Assembly (NCBI GenBank): GCA_030609975.1
Contig: JAUWSR010000006.1
Span: 1-27,677 of the forward strand
DNA length: 27,677 nucleotides
Direction: 5' to 3'
From: Acidobacteriota bacterium
GTDB taxonomy: Bacteria; Acidobacteriota; Aminicenantia; Aminicenantales; Aminicenantaceae
Notes under the pieces: model-generated
The model's database searches: none
Told to the model about the DNA's origin: nothing
Seen by the model: the letters and a program-made list of their open reading frames with translations, nothing else
Part shown: in pieces, positions 14,202-21,505 of the stretch
Layout: the number at the start of each line of letters is the position of its first letter
Numbering within the stretch: position 1 is the first letter of the stretch
Program-made: the position numbers and the translations under genes

Positions 14202-16308
14202 GAAGGAAAGAGCCAGGATCGAAGTGCAAGCTGAAAAGCTTATAAAGCGCAGCAAGCTTCAGGAAGCCATCCTTGAATACCGAAAGCTTCTTTCCGGCGA
14301 TGATCAAGATCTTCCTGTCCGCAATATCATGGGTGATCTTTTTGTCCGTTTGGGGCAGAAACGTGAGGCGGTCGCTGAGTTTCAGAAGATCGCGGATTTT
14401 TATCAAGACAAAGGTCTCTACTCAAAATCCATCGCGATCCTTAAACGTATAAACCGAATCGACCCCAATTATTTAGAATCGGTGGCCCAACTTGCCCAAC
14501 TCTATGAAAATCAGGGTTTCACGTCCGAAGCCAAATCCGAGTATGGGAAATTGGCCCAAGCGTTGGAGAGACAGAAAAAAAGCAATGAAGCTGTCGAGGT
14601 ATATGAGAGACTCATCAAGTTATCCCCTCAGGATATGACTTCCCGGACAACGCTGGCCGAGATGTACCAGAAGGCAGGGAAGACGGATGATGCCGTGGAG
14701 GAATACAACACGGTGGCGGAATACAAAATGCGCAGAAATGAACTCAAAGGTGCGCGTACGCTTTTGGAGACGGCTAAAAAGCTCAAGGAAGATTATCCGC
14801 GAACCCTGACGAATCTGATCGATCTTTTTAAACATGAGGATAAAAAGAAGGAAGCCCTGGATCTCGTTAATGAGATCCTGAATAAAGACAAAGACAACAT
14901 CAAGGCTCTCTACCTCTTGGGGAATCTCCATTTCGAGGACGGAAACCTCAAGGAGGCGGAGGAGATATTTTCCAAGATCATCTCCCTTCGTCCTAAAGAG
15001 GTCGAAGCCCGGATCAAGATCGGAAAGATCCACATCCAGAAGAACGAACTGGATGAGGCTTTCGAGATATATGATCCGCTGGTCGACACCTTGGTGAGAA
15101 AGCAGAAGGAAGACAAGGCGGTCGGCCTTCTGGGTTTGATCTTAACCGCGAAAAAGGCTCATCTTCCTACGCTGGAAAAGCTGATGCTGCTCTATCAGGC
15201 TATGGACCAACCGAAGAGCCTCAAGATCATTTATGAGGTCCTGCTCGAACAATATCAAAAAAACAATCTACGGGAAAAAATGCTTTCTGTCTTGAAGGAA
15301 TTGATCGATCTTTTTCCTGAGAACGAGAAGTATTACCAGGAATTCCGGAACCTCAAAGAGGAATTGGGCATATCCGACGAAGAGTTAGATGCGGAGCAGG
15401 CATCGGTACGACTCGACGAAGCGAAAGATATCATCGAAACCTCTCTGTCCAAAGCGGACCTGTATGTTGAGCAGGGATTGGTGAGAAACGCTAAACGAAT
15501 GCTGGAAAATCTTGTGATGCGTTTTCCTGATGAACCCAAAGTCGCTAAAAAGCTGGAGCAGGTCAAAGCTCGAGCTGCCAAGATCAAGGCAAAAGACATT
15601 GTGAGTAAACTGGAAAACGTTCAGAAAAAAGAGACGGAGATCTTCGATCATTTGCCGAGCATCGACAGCAGTGATTCCCCCCGCACATCCAAGAGAGGCT
15701 ACGACGGCCGGCTGACTGCTGCCGATATCATAGCAGAAACGGACCTGATCCCCATCATCACGGAGCTGGAAGAAAAGGAAACGAAATTTTATGATCTCTC
15801 CTCTGCAATAAACGATGAACTGGAAGCTATCACAGCGGTATTTAATTATCAGATGCGGGGAGATACAGCCCATGTCGAAAAGGCCTTAACGGATATCGTG
15901 GCCGATTTCCGACGCGCTCTCGACGAAAAAGTTGATAGAGAGGACTATGACAGTCACTACAATTTAGGCATCGCCTTCATGGAACAAGGCTTATATGACG
16001 AGGCTATCGAAGAGTGCAAATTGGCAGCTAATGATAAAAAGCTGAGGATCGACAGCTACAGCATGATCAGTCATTGTTACCGACAAAAAAAAGATTTTAA
16101 GCAGGCTATGAAATGGCTGGAAGATACAGAAAAATTGGTCCAGGCCGATTCTTCTCAGTTCTTTGCCCTGCAATATGAGAAGGCCAGCCTGTATGAGAAT
16201 TTGAAGGAACAATCCCAAGCCTTGAAACTCTACCGTAAGATCGCGAATTGGGATGCCGAATATCGAGATGTCTCTGAAAAACTCAAGACGCTCGAAGGCC
16301 AAATCTAA
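14194..16308 (+). CDS. Large tetratricopeptide-repeat protein
   Basis: A 704-residue, highly helical TPR protein with no signal peptide or membrane span, so probably cytoplasmic. Repeats are evident along residues about 10-390 (for example KLQEAILEYRKLL, GLYSKSIAILKRINRIDPNY, KSNEAVEVYERLIKLSPQD, NLKEAEEIFSKIISLRPKE) and again at about 590-700 (DSHYNLGIAFMEQGLYDEAI). Between them lie a Glu/Lys-rich linker and the motif DEAKDIIETSLSKADLYVEQGL, a pattern also seen in long TPR proteins of Deltaproteobacteria and Acidobacteriota. Some of those act in motility or polarity; a role here is not shown. The ATG lies inside rnhB, with AAGGAT upstream, so the gene is co-translated with rnhB at the end of the rpsP operon. 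Confidence 0.88.
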   Translation: MNRKERARIEVQAEKLIKRSKLQEAILEYRKLLSGDDQDLPVRNIMGDLFVRLGQKREAVAEFQKIADFYQDKGLYSKSIAILKRINRIDPNYLESVAQLAQLYENQGFTSEAKSEYGKLAQALERQKKSNEAVEVYERLIKLSPQDMTSRTTLAEMYQKAGKTDDAVEEYNTVAEYKMRRNELKGARTLLETAKKLKEDYPRTLTNLIDLFKHEDKKKEALDLVNEILNKDKDNIKALYLLGNLHFEDGNLKEAEEIFSKIISLRPKEVEARIKIGKIHIQKNELDEAFEIYDPLVDTLVRKQKEDKAVGLLGLILTAKKAHLPTLEKLMLLYQAMDQPKSLKIIYEVLLEQYQKNNLREKMLSVLKELIDLFPENEKYYQEFRNLKEELGISDEELDAEQASVRLDEAKDIIETSLSKADLYVEQGLVRNAKRMLENLVMRFPDEPKVAKKLEQVKARAAKIKAKDIVSKLENVQKKETEIFDHLPSIDSSDSPRTSKRGYDGRLTAADIIAETDLIPIITELEEKETKFYDLSSAINDELEAITAVFNYQMRGDTAHVEKALTDIVADFRRALDEKVDREDYDSHYNLGIAFMEQGLYDEAIEECKLAANDKKLRIDSYSMISHCYRQKKDFKQAMKWLEDTEKLVQADSSQFFALQYEKASLYENLKEQSQALKLYRKIANWDAEYRDVSEKLKTLEGQI

Positions 16309-16329
16309 TACCCCCTCCTCACAAGTGAA

Positions 16330-16344
16330 TCTGAATTATTCAGA
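16330..16344. repeat. 15-bp palindrome TCTGAATTATTCAGA
   Basis: A perfect inverted repeat (7-bp arms, 1-nt centre) in the 99-nt spacer before the sigma54 activator gene. It is one of several TGRATNATYCA-like motifs found only in spacers of this window. It could be an operator for the downstream regulator gene. Confidence 0.4.
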
Positions 16345-16407
16345 GGAGTCGTGCTCTATATGTGAGAAAAAGCAGGTGAGGTCTGCGTTATCTTTTCAGT
16401 AAGGACG

Positions 16408-17433
16408 ATGTTCGAACACAAAAATATGTGGGCAGATCAAGCGCAGGGCCAGAGAGCCAAGCCGAGATCCGATTTAAATCTGGTGGGTCAAAGCCCGTGG
16501 CTCACACAAGTTCTTGGTCTTATTGAAAAGGTGAAGGTTTCGGACGCTGCTATTTTTATTTGGGGAGAGAGTGGAACCGGGAAGGAGCTGGTGGCTCGTA
16601 ACATCCACTATGGAGGTGTCCGCAGCCGAGGGCGCTTTGTTGCCTTGAATTGTGGGGCTATTCCTGATAATTTGATCGAGAGTGAGTTGTTTGGGCATGC
16701 CAAAGGAGCATTCACTGGTGCCATACGCGAAAAACCCGGCCTCATGGAGGAAGCCTCCGGAGGGACACTTTTTTTAGATGAGATCGGTGATCTTTCCCTT
16801 CATCTTCAGGCTAAGCTCCTGCGCATTCTGGAAGATAAAGAGTTGAGGAGGGTAGGAGAAAATCGAACTCGCTCTGTAGATGTCCGAATAATCAGCGCAA
16901 CCAATAAAATCATCGAAAAAGAAGTAGAGCAGGGCAATTTTCGGGAAGATCTTCTTTATCGCCTCAGGATAATTACGATCGAGCTTAAACCACTACGAGA
17001 GAGAAAAGAGGATATTCTGGTTTTGGTAGATCATTTTCTAGAGAAGTTCTGTCGGAAAATGGGCCGCGCTTCGGCCCATTTCTCGCCCTTCGCATTGGAA
17101 TGCTTCCTGAACTATGCCTGGCCGGGAAATGTCAGAGAACTCCAGAATGAAGTGCTCAGATGCTTAGTCCTGTGTCATGAATCCCAAGAGATCGGGGGGG
17201 ATGACCTGTCATCCCGTATCAACCCTGAGCAAAGCAGCATGAGGGGATCTGCCTATGATTACTTTGATGCCAAGGCTGATTTTGAAAGACGATTTTTGAA
17301 TCAAGCTCTTAGTCGATTTAATTACAACCGGGCGAAGACCGCAAAGGAGATCGGGTTGAGCCGGCAGGGTTTGTTCAAGCTGATCAAAAAACATCAGATC
17401 CAGGTTCCCCGGGCGCGAAAAACGGATAGTTGA
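16408..17433 (+). CDS. Sigma54-dependent activator without receiver domain
   Basis: A 341-residue NtrC-family AAA+ transcription activator that remodels RNA polymerase-sigma54. After a short N-terminus of about 25 residues, the central domain has Walker A GESGTGKE (53-60), the sigma54-contact loop GAFTGA (100-105), Walker B GGTLFLDEIGD (118-128) and the YAWPGNVRELQN sensor II region. The C-terminal Fis-type helix-turn-helix is NYNRAKTAKEIGLSRQGLFK. There is no receiver, GAF or PAS domain, so activity is probably controlled by synthesis or by a partner, as in PspF-like proteins. The ATG follows AAGGA at close spacing. The preceding TPR gene is a candidate partner by position only. No -24/-12 promoter was seen in the flanking spacers. 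Confidence 0.93.
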   Translation: MFEHKNMWADQAQGQRAKPRSDLNLVGQSPWLTQVLGLIEKVKVSDAAIFIWGESGTGKELVARNIHYGGVRSRGRFVALNCGAIPDNLIESELFGHAKGAFTGAIREKPGLMEEASGGTLFLDEIGDLSLHLQAKLLRILEDKELRRVGENRTRSVDVRIISATNKIIEKEVEQGNFREDLLYRLRIITIELKPLRERKEDILVLVDHFLEKFCRKMGRASAHFSPFALECFLNYAWPGNVRELQNEVLRCLVLCHESQEIGGDDLSSRINPEQSSMRGSAYDYFDAKADFERRFLNQALSRFNYNRAKTAKEIGLSRQGLFKLIKKHQIQVPRARKTDS

Positions 17434-17454
17434 TATCCATGGCTAATTCTGATA

Positions 17455-17598
17455 GCCTGAACTCTACATAAAAAATGTCGATACTATGTTCAACTACAGC
17501 AATATCAAATATTTACATTATTCTTCCAGTAAATCACTTTGACATTTCCGTTTTCAATGTGTTTTCGATTTATAATCGACATTTTTTACCTTTCAGGC
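17455..17598. repeat. 144-bp imperfect long inverted repeat
   Basis: The arms are GCCTGAA (17455-17461) plus TAAAAAATGTCGAT (17469-17482) on the left, and ATCGACATTTTTTA (17575-17588) plus TTCAGGC (17592-17598) on the right. The inner 14-bp arms are perfect and the outer 7-bp arms are perfect. They enclose 92 nt of AT-rich DNA. A further small palindrome CGATT-TAT-AATCG (17566-17578) lies inside. The block has the look of a MITE-like element or a large bidirectional hairpin. No coding frame inside it looks real. Confidence 0.65.
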
Positions 17599-17625
17599 GA
17601 GCTCTCCTTAATACAAGGGTGGGCG

Positions 17626-17671
17626 GGAGGTCGCCTTGCTTCTACGGCAACCTCGACTCGTGAATAATCCA
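17626..17671. repeat. Dispersed palindromic repeat, copy 2 (inverted)
   Basis: Read on the minus strand from 17671, it gives TGGATTATTCACGAG, then TCGAGGTTGCCGTAGA, which matches copy 1 at 11055 with only a few transitions. Its hairpin stem is GAGGTTGCC with GGCGACCTC (17646-17654 and 17627-17635). Relative to copy 1 one stem pair changed A-T to G-C, a compensatory change, and one pair is G-T. Its end touches the ATG of the next gene. Confidence 0.65.
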
Positions 17672-17955
17672 TGCTGCATATCAGACAAATGGAAAAGGAT
17701 AAAGCAGATATTTTTCAGGTCAGTTGCCCGGGCTGCAATATGGTTTTATGGATCGATCCCGATACCCGGGAGGTGATAAAGTCCGAACGGCCTAAAAAGA
17801 AAAAAGGCTCGCTTGATGACCTGCTGTTGAAGGAAAAGAAAAAGAAGGATGAGATGGATCAACGTTTTTCTTCAACTGCAGATCTAGTCGAGAAAAAACG
17901 GAAGGTCGCCCAGGATAAATTCGCCCAGGCGTTTGACAAGCTGAAAGAAGATTAG
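17671..17955 (+). CDS. Small CPGC-motif protein with charged helical tail
   Basis: A 94-residue protein. The N-terminal part contains QVSCPGCNMVLWIDPDTREV, a single CxxC knuckle as in half of a zinc ribbon, followed by KSERPKKKKGSLDDLLLKEK and a strongly charged, probably coiled-coil tail that ends at KED. No second CxxC is present, so metal binding would need dimerisation or a partner. The ATG at 17671 overlaps the end of a dispersed repeat; the ATG at 17689 (opening MEKDKAD) is an alternative. Neither has a clear Shine-Dalgarno. Its 3' end overlaps nhaC by 4 nt in convergent orientation. I recognise the type as a conserved hypothetical small protein but can assign no function. Confidence 0.7.
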   Translation: MLHIRQMEKDKADIFQVSCPGCNMVLWIDPDTREVIKSERPKKKKGSLDDLLLKEKKKKDEMDQRFSSTADLVEKKRKVAQDKFAQAFDKLKED

Positions 17956-19379
17956 GAACCGATCTGGGTTTCGTCCTCTCGGATACGGGGAGCCATGGTA
18001 AAACCTGAGAAACCAAAAATAGCCAGAATAATCACGGATACATAGTTCATTATGGCCCAAGGCAGATAGGAAAATGTGGGCACCCCGATCGTTCCCGTTA
18101 TGTAAACCCCCGCCATGCTCCAGGGTATAAGCGGAACGATGATGGCTCCGGCTTCTTCCACGATCCGGGACAGGTTTTTTGCAGCCAGGTTCTGCTTTTT
18201 GTAGACGGGCGCCAAGAGTTCTGCCGGGATGATCATCGAGAGGTAGGAGCTGCCGGTTACCAGGGCGGTGACGACAGAGGAAGCGATGGTGGTTAGAACG
18301 ATGCTCCATACCTTGTCGGCAAATTTCATGACCCGGTCCAGGAGCACGGCAAGCATCCCGGTGGCCTGCATGATACCACCAAAACTGAAGGCGGTAAAAG
18401 CGACCAACTGAGTTTCCATCATGCTCATCATTCCTCCGCGGGATATTAACTGATCCACCTGTTCCACACCGGTGGAGGCCACATATCCCGTGTTAATAGC
18501 TGAGGCAATTTCTGTCACTGAGGCTCCTTGGAAGATAACGGCCAGGATGGCCGCTATAAAGGAGGAGATCAACATGCCGGGTATGGTAGGTTTCTTAGTG
18601 GCCGCAAAGTAAAAGACCACGGCCATGGGTAAAAACAGGAGAAGATTGAAATTGAAATTTTGTTTTAGGGTCTCTGTGATAAGTGTCATGCTTTCCGATT
18701 CGACCTGGCTGGCCTTAAAACGCAGCCCTACCAGAAAATAGACCAAGAGTCCAATGAGCCAGGCCGGTGTCGCCGACCAAAGCATGTGTTTGATGTGGTC
18801 AAAGAGATTGGATCCTGCGGCCACCGGAGCCAAGTTGGTGACGTCAGAAAAGGGGGACATCTTGTCTCCGAAATAGGCGCCGGAAACAATGGCCCCGGCT
18901 GCGGGTCCCAAGGGAATGCCTAATCCCATGGCGATCCCGATAAACGCCACGCCGAGGGTGCCGATCGTACCCCATGAGGTGCCGGTGGCAATGGAGGTGA
19001 GTGAACACACAAAACAAGCCGTAACCAGAAAAAATTGAGGCGAGATCATCTTCAATCCGTAATAGATGACCATGGGGATGGTTCCACTGGCGATCCAGGA
19101 GCCGATCAGGATACCTACGCACAGCATGATCAGGATGGCAGGCATAGCCTTGGAGATTCCAGCTACAATACCCTGTTCCATATCCTGCCAGCTGAATTTG
19201 AGAAGAAATCCCAATCCTCCGGTGATAAAGGCAGCCGCGACCAGTAAAACCTGGGGACGGATCTGATAAACACCATAACCGATGCCCAGCAGCAGTCCCA
19301 TTACGATCAGAGGGATCAGGGCCACCCAGATGCTGCACTGTTTTTTCCCTGTTTCTAGCGGTGAGGTTGTGTCACTCAT
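17952..19379 (-). CDS. nhaC: Na+/H+ antiporter NhaC family
   Basis: A 475-residue polytopic membrane protein of the NhaC antiporter family, with about 11-12 hydrophobic segments. Family-like stretches include the N-terminal ALIPLIVMGLLLGIGYGVYQ, a central CSLTSIATGTSWGTIGTLGVAF, and PLGPAAGAIVSGAYFGDKMSPFSDVTNLA, the conserved GxxFGDKxSPxSDTTNLA-type motif of NhaC. The ATG follows AAAGGAAA. It lies 38 nt downstream of iadA on the same strand and is probably co-transcribed. Amino-acid:sodium or dicarboxylate exchange is an alternative, since some NhaC relatives such as malate/lactate antiporters share this fold. Confidence 0.9.
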   Translation of the reverse strand: MSDTTSPLETGKKQCSIWVALIPLIVMGLLLGIGYGVYQIRPQVLLVAAAFITGGLGFLLKFSWQDMEQGIVAGISKAMPAILIMLCVGILIGSWIASGTIPMVIYYGLKMISPQFFLVTACFVCSLTSIATGTSWGTIGTLGVAFIGIAMGLGIPLGPAAGAIVSGAYFGDKMSPFSDVTNLAPVAAGSNLFDHIKHMLWSATPAWLIGLLVYFLVGLRFKASQVESESMTLITETLKQNFNFNLLLFLPMAVVFYFAATKKPTIPGMLISSFIAAILAVIFQGASVTEIASAINTGYVASTGVEQVDQLISRGGMMSMMETQLVAFTAFSFGGIMQATGMLAVLLDRVMKFADKVWSIVLTTIASSVVTALVTGSSYLSMIIPAELLAPVYKKQNLAAKNLSRIVEEAGAIIVPLIPWSMAGVYITGTIGVPTFSYLPWAIMNYVSVIILAIFGFSGFTMAPRIREDETQIGS

Positions 19380-19417
19380 AAAGATTTCCTTTCTGCTCGA
19401 GCCATTTTTGTCTCCCC

Positions 19418-20590
19418 TTATGCGGAAAACGTTCCTTGGACTATCACTTCTCCCTCGTCCATCATCACTCGACCTTTGGCCAGTACATACGTGAGGTTGA
19501 GTTTTTGATCCATGAGGATCAAATCGGCATCCAGGCCTGCCTGGATTTTACCTTTAGAAGGCAGACCATAAAATTCTGCAGCATTCGTTGCGAAGAGTCT
19601 GAGGGCGATAGAAGGGTCGATCCCGCCCTTTTCCAGTAAATAGCGAAAATTGACCAGCAGGCTTTTTTGGGTGGCAATAGTCAAGCCGGTGAGGTTTCCT
19701 CGCTGGTCGAAAACCGGCATGCTGCCGTTGCTGTCCGAACTGATGGTGATTTGAGACTCTGATGCTTCCTGCTCCCTGCAGAGCTCGAGGGCTTGTGCGA
19801 CACTGAGATGTCCGGATGCTTGCGGTTGAGGGTCGTTTCCGGCCGTGATATCTATGTATCCGCCGCGTTTCTGGAATTCGATGGCTTCAGACATCAACTC
19901 CGGATTGCGGTTAACGTGAGTGGGGATGACCTGTGTCGGAGGAATCTCTGTTTCTTCCAATAGGCGGAAAAGCAGTTCTAGACGACGCGTTCCCTCTCCC
20001 AAATGACAGTGGAGCACTCCGGCCTTGCCGCCCAACATCCCTCCAACGCGGCATTCAGCTGCCAGGCGGGCGAACTCCGAAAAGGTGGGTTGAGATGAAC
20101 GATGGTCAGAGAGAGCGATCTCCCCGGCTCCGATCACTTTATCAATAATAACCAGGTCACTGCGAACGCTTCCGGTTAATGTCTGTACAGGCACAGTGTA
20201 GGAACCGGAGAAAATATAGGTGGTTACACCCTCGATCTCGAGAGCACGAGCCTTCGCCAGCAGGGATTCCATATGCCGTGTGATTCCGTCCGTACCCAAA
20301 CAGCCAAAAAGCGTAGTCACTCCGCTCGAGATGATATCTTCTAAACAGATCTCGGGCGCACGTGTCGTGGGCCCGCCTTCGCCTCCCCCCCCCAGGATGT
20401 GGACGTGAGGATCGATAAAACCGGGAAACAGCACTTGGCAGGAAGCATCGATCTCCCGGACATCCACCCCTATCGGTGAGATCTCTCCGGGATCCTTAAC
20501 AGCCGCTATTTTCCCTCCGGCTATCAGTATATCCTGTTTGCCGAGCGGCTCTGGGGCAAACACATCTGCTCCACGAATAATGATAAACAT
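19418..20590 (-). CDS. iadA: Isoaspartyl dipeptidase (beta-aspartyl peptidase)
   Basis: IadA hydrolyses beta-aspartyl (isoaspartyl) dipeptides arising from damaged proteins; it is an amidohydrolase-superfamily enzyme. From the ATG at 20590 the protein has 390 residues, the usual length. Metal ligands: HVH (62-64) in FIDPHVHILGGGGEGG, later His in ISDHRSSQ-like (ALSDHRSSQPT) and PTHVNRN, and the catalytic Asp in SSDSNGSMP. The substrate-binding TGSV stretch is present. E. coli IadA has a carboxylated Lys in VIGVK; the aligned segment here is VIGAGEIA, with no Lys, so a Glu probably bridges the metals. The frame is open to 20671, but GGAGG lies just before the ATG at 20590. Operon with nhaC. 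Confidence 0.92.
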   Translation of the reverse strand: MFIIIRGADVFAPEPLGKQDILIAGGKIAAVKDPGEISPIGVDVREIDASCQVLFPGFIDPHVHILGGGGEGGPTTRAPEICLEDIISSGVTTLFGCLGTDGITRHMESLLAKARALEIEGVTTYIFSGSYTVPVQTLTGSVRSDLVIIDKVIGAGEIALSDHRSSQPTFSEFARLAAECRVGGMLGGKAGVLHCHLGEGTRRLELLFRLLEETEIPPTQVIPTHVNRNPELMSEAIEFQKRGGYIDITAGNDPQPQASGHLSVAQALELCREQEASESQITISSDSNGSMPVFDQRGNLTGLTIATQKSLLVNFRYLLEKGGIDPSIALRLFATNAAEFYGLPSKGKIQAGLDADLILMDQKLNLTYVLAKGRVMMDEGEVIVQGTFSA

Positions 20591-20642
20591 CGTATCCTCC
20601 ATCCTGAATGAGCCTGTAAAGGCCCCATGTGGAAAGAGATAG

Positions 20643-20671
20643 AAATTAACATGGAATGCCAGGTTTTTCAA
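20643..20671 (-). promoter_or_regulatory. Possible sigma70 promoter of iadA-nhaC
   Basis: On the minus strand TTGAAA (20666-20671) is followed by a 17-nt spacer and TAATTT (20643-20648). The start would lie about 45 nt upstream of the iadA ATG. Confidence 0.4.
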
Positions 20672-20701
20672 GAAATATAGGTATTGTTTTGTTATTCAGA
20701 A

Positions 20702-20730
20702 TTGAAAAATTTGTATTGTCCCCTTAAAAT
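20702..20730 (+). promoter_or_regulatory. Probable sigma70 promoter of acyltransferase gene
   Basis: TTGAAA (20702-20707), a 17-nt spacer and TAAAAT (20725-20730). The predicted start (about 20737) is only some 4 nt before the ATG at 20741, which would give an almost leaderless mRNA, unless the translation start is further in. Confidence 0.45.
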
Positions 20731-20740
20731 AGGGTTGTCA

Positions 20741-21499
20741 ATGGATAAACAAGAATTAGAACTGCTGAAAATACTGCCTAAGGTGAACCGCATTTGTAGT
20801 TTTTTTCTGTTCGGGAAAAAACTTGACGTACGAGGGCTGTCTAACTTTCCGGAGAAGGGACCCTCTCTCATCGTGGGAAATCATGCTGGGAGCTTCAAAG
20901 ACATCGCTGTGATCGTAAAGATCATTCCTCGTACTTTTTTCTTTACAGCCAACAAAAGCCTATTCACCAAAAAGGATGTGAATCTCCTGATAACCACGCA
21001 TCTCAATCGGCATTTAAAAGAGTTCGGGCCGGTGGTGAATATGGGGCTAAAGCCTTTGACGATTCCTTTGAGGAATTTCTGTGCCAATAACCTCCCTAAG
21101 GTCGGCACCATCCCGGTCGATCTCTTGGGAAGCAAGCGCAAAGCCATCGCCCAAAGCCAGGAGTACTTGGAAAAGGGACGGGCCGTCATCCTGCTGCAAG
21201 GAAGGGGACGCGTGCATCCCGAAAATCCTCATCCTTATATCAACCCCTTTCGGCGAGGGCCTGCCGTCCTTTGCTACAATCTGTATAAGGAGCGCGGCAT
21301 CTCAGTGCCTGTGACCACAGTCACCATGTTCGGTACTCATAAACCTTGGATTGAACCGGGAAGGGTCAAGGTTCAAGTAGGCAAGCCTCTTTACATTCGA
21401 GATTATTTAACCGATAACTTTGAGACGACCGTCCAGAGCTTTCGGGAGGCCATGGAAAATCAGACGCGACGACATTTCTACGCGCTGTTGAAATCTTGA
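20741..21499 (+). CDS. Divergent PlsC-like phospholipid acyltransferase
   Basis: A 252-residue protein with the layout of glycerolipid acyltransferases: GPSLIVGNHAGSFKD (40-54) as block I, KVGTIPVDLLGSKRKAI as block II, GRAVILLQGRGRVHPE as block III and ISVPVTTVTMFG as block IV. Typical PlsC enzymes have NHxSxxD (His-x4-Asp) and FPEGTRS. Here the spacing is His48-x5-Asp54, and block III lacks the FPEG core. Thus acyl transfer is likely, but the substrate is uncertain. No clear transmembrane span is seen; FSFFLFG-like hydrophobics near residue 20 may associate with membrane. The frame is open to a TTG at 20684, but ATG 20741 has AGGG at 6 nt. The 3' end faces the ppiD-like gene with a 6-nt gap. 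Confidence 0.7.
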   Translation: MDKQELELLKILPKVNRICSFFLFGKKLDVRGLSNFPEKGPSLIVGNHAGSFKDIAVIVKIIPRTFFFTANKSLFTKKDVNLLITTHLNRHLKEFGPVVNMGLKPLTIPLRNFCANNLPKVGTIPVDLLGSKRKAIAQSQEYLEKGRAVILLQGRGRVHPENPHPYINPFRRGPAVLCYNLYKERGISVPVTTVTMFGTHKPWIEPGRVKVQVGKPLYIRDYLTDNFETTVQSFREAMENQTRRHFYALLKS

Positions 21500-21505
21500 C
21501 ACAAA

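Noticed and set aside
17541..17576. TTGACA and TATAAT inside the long inverted repeat as a promoter
   Set aside because: The spacing is 26 nt; no closer -35 match was found.
17475..17663. 62-codon frame between the sigma54 activator and the CPGC gene
   Set aside because: It runs through the long inverted repeat and the dispersed repeat; composition is non-coding and no Shine-Dalgarno is seen.
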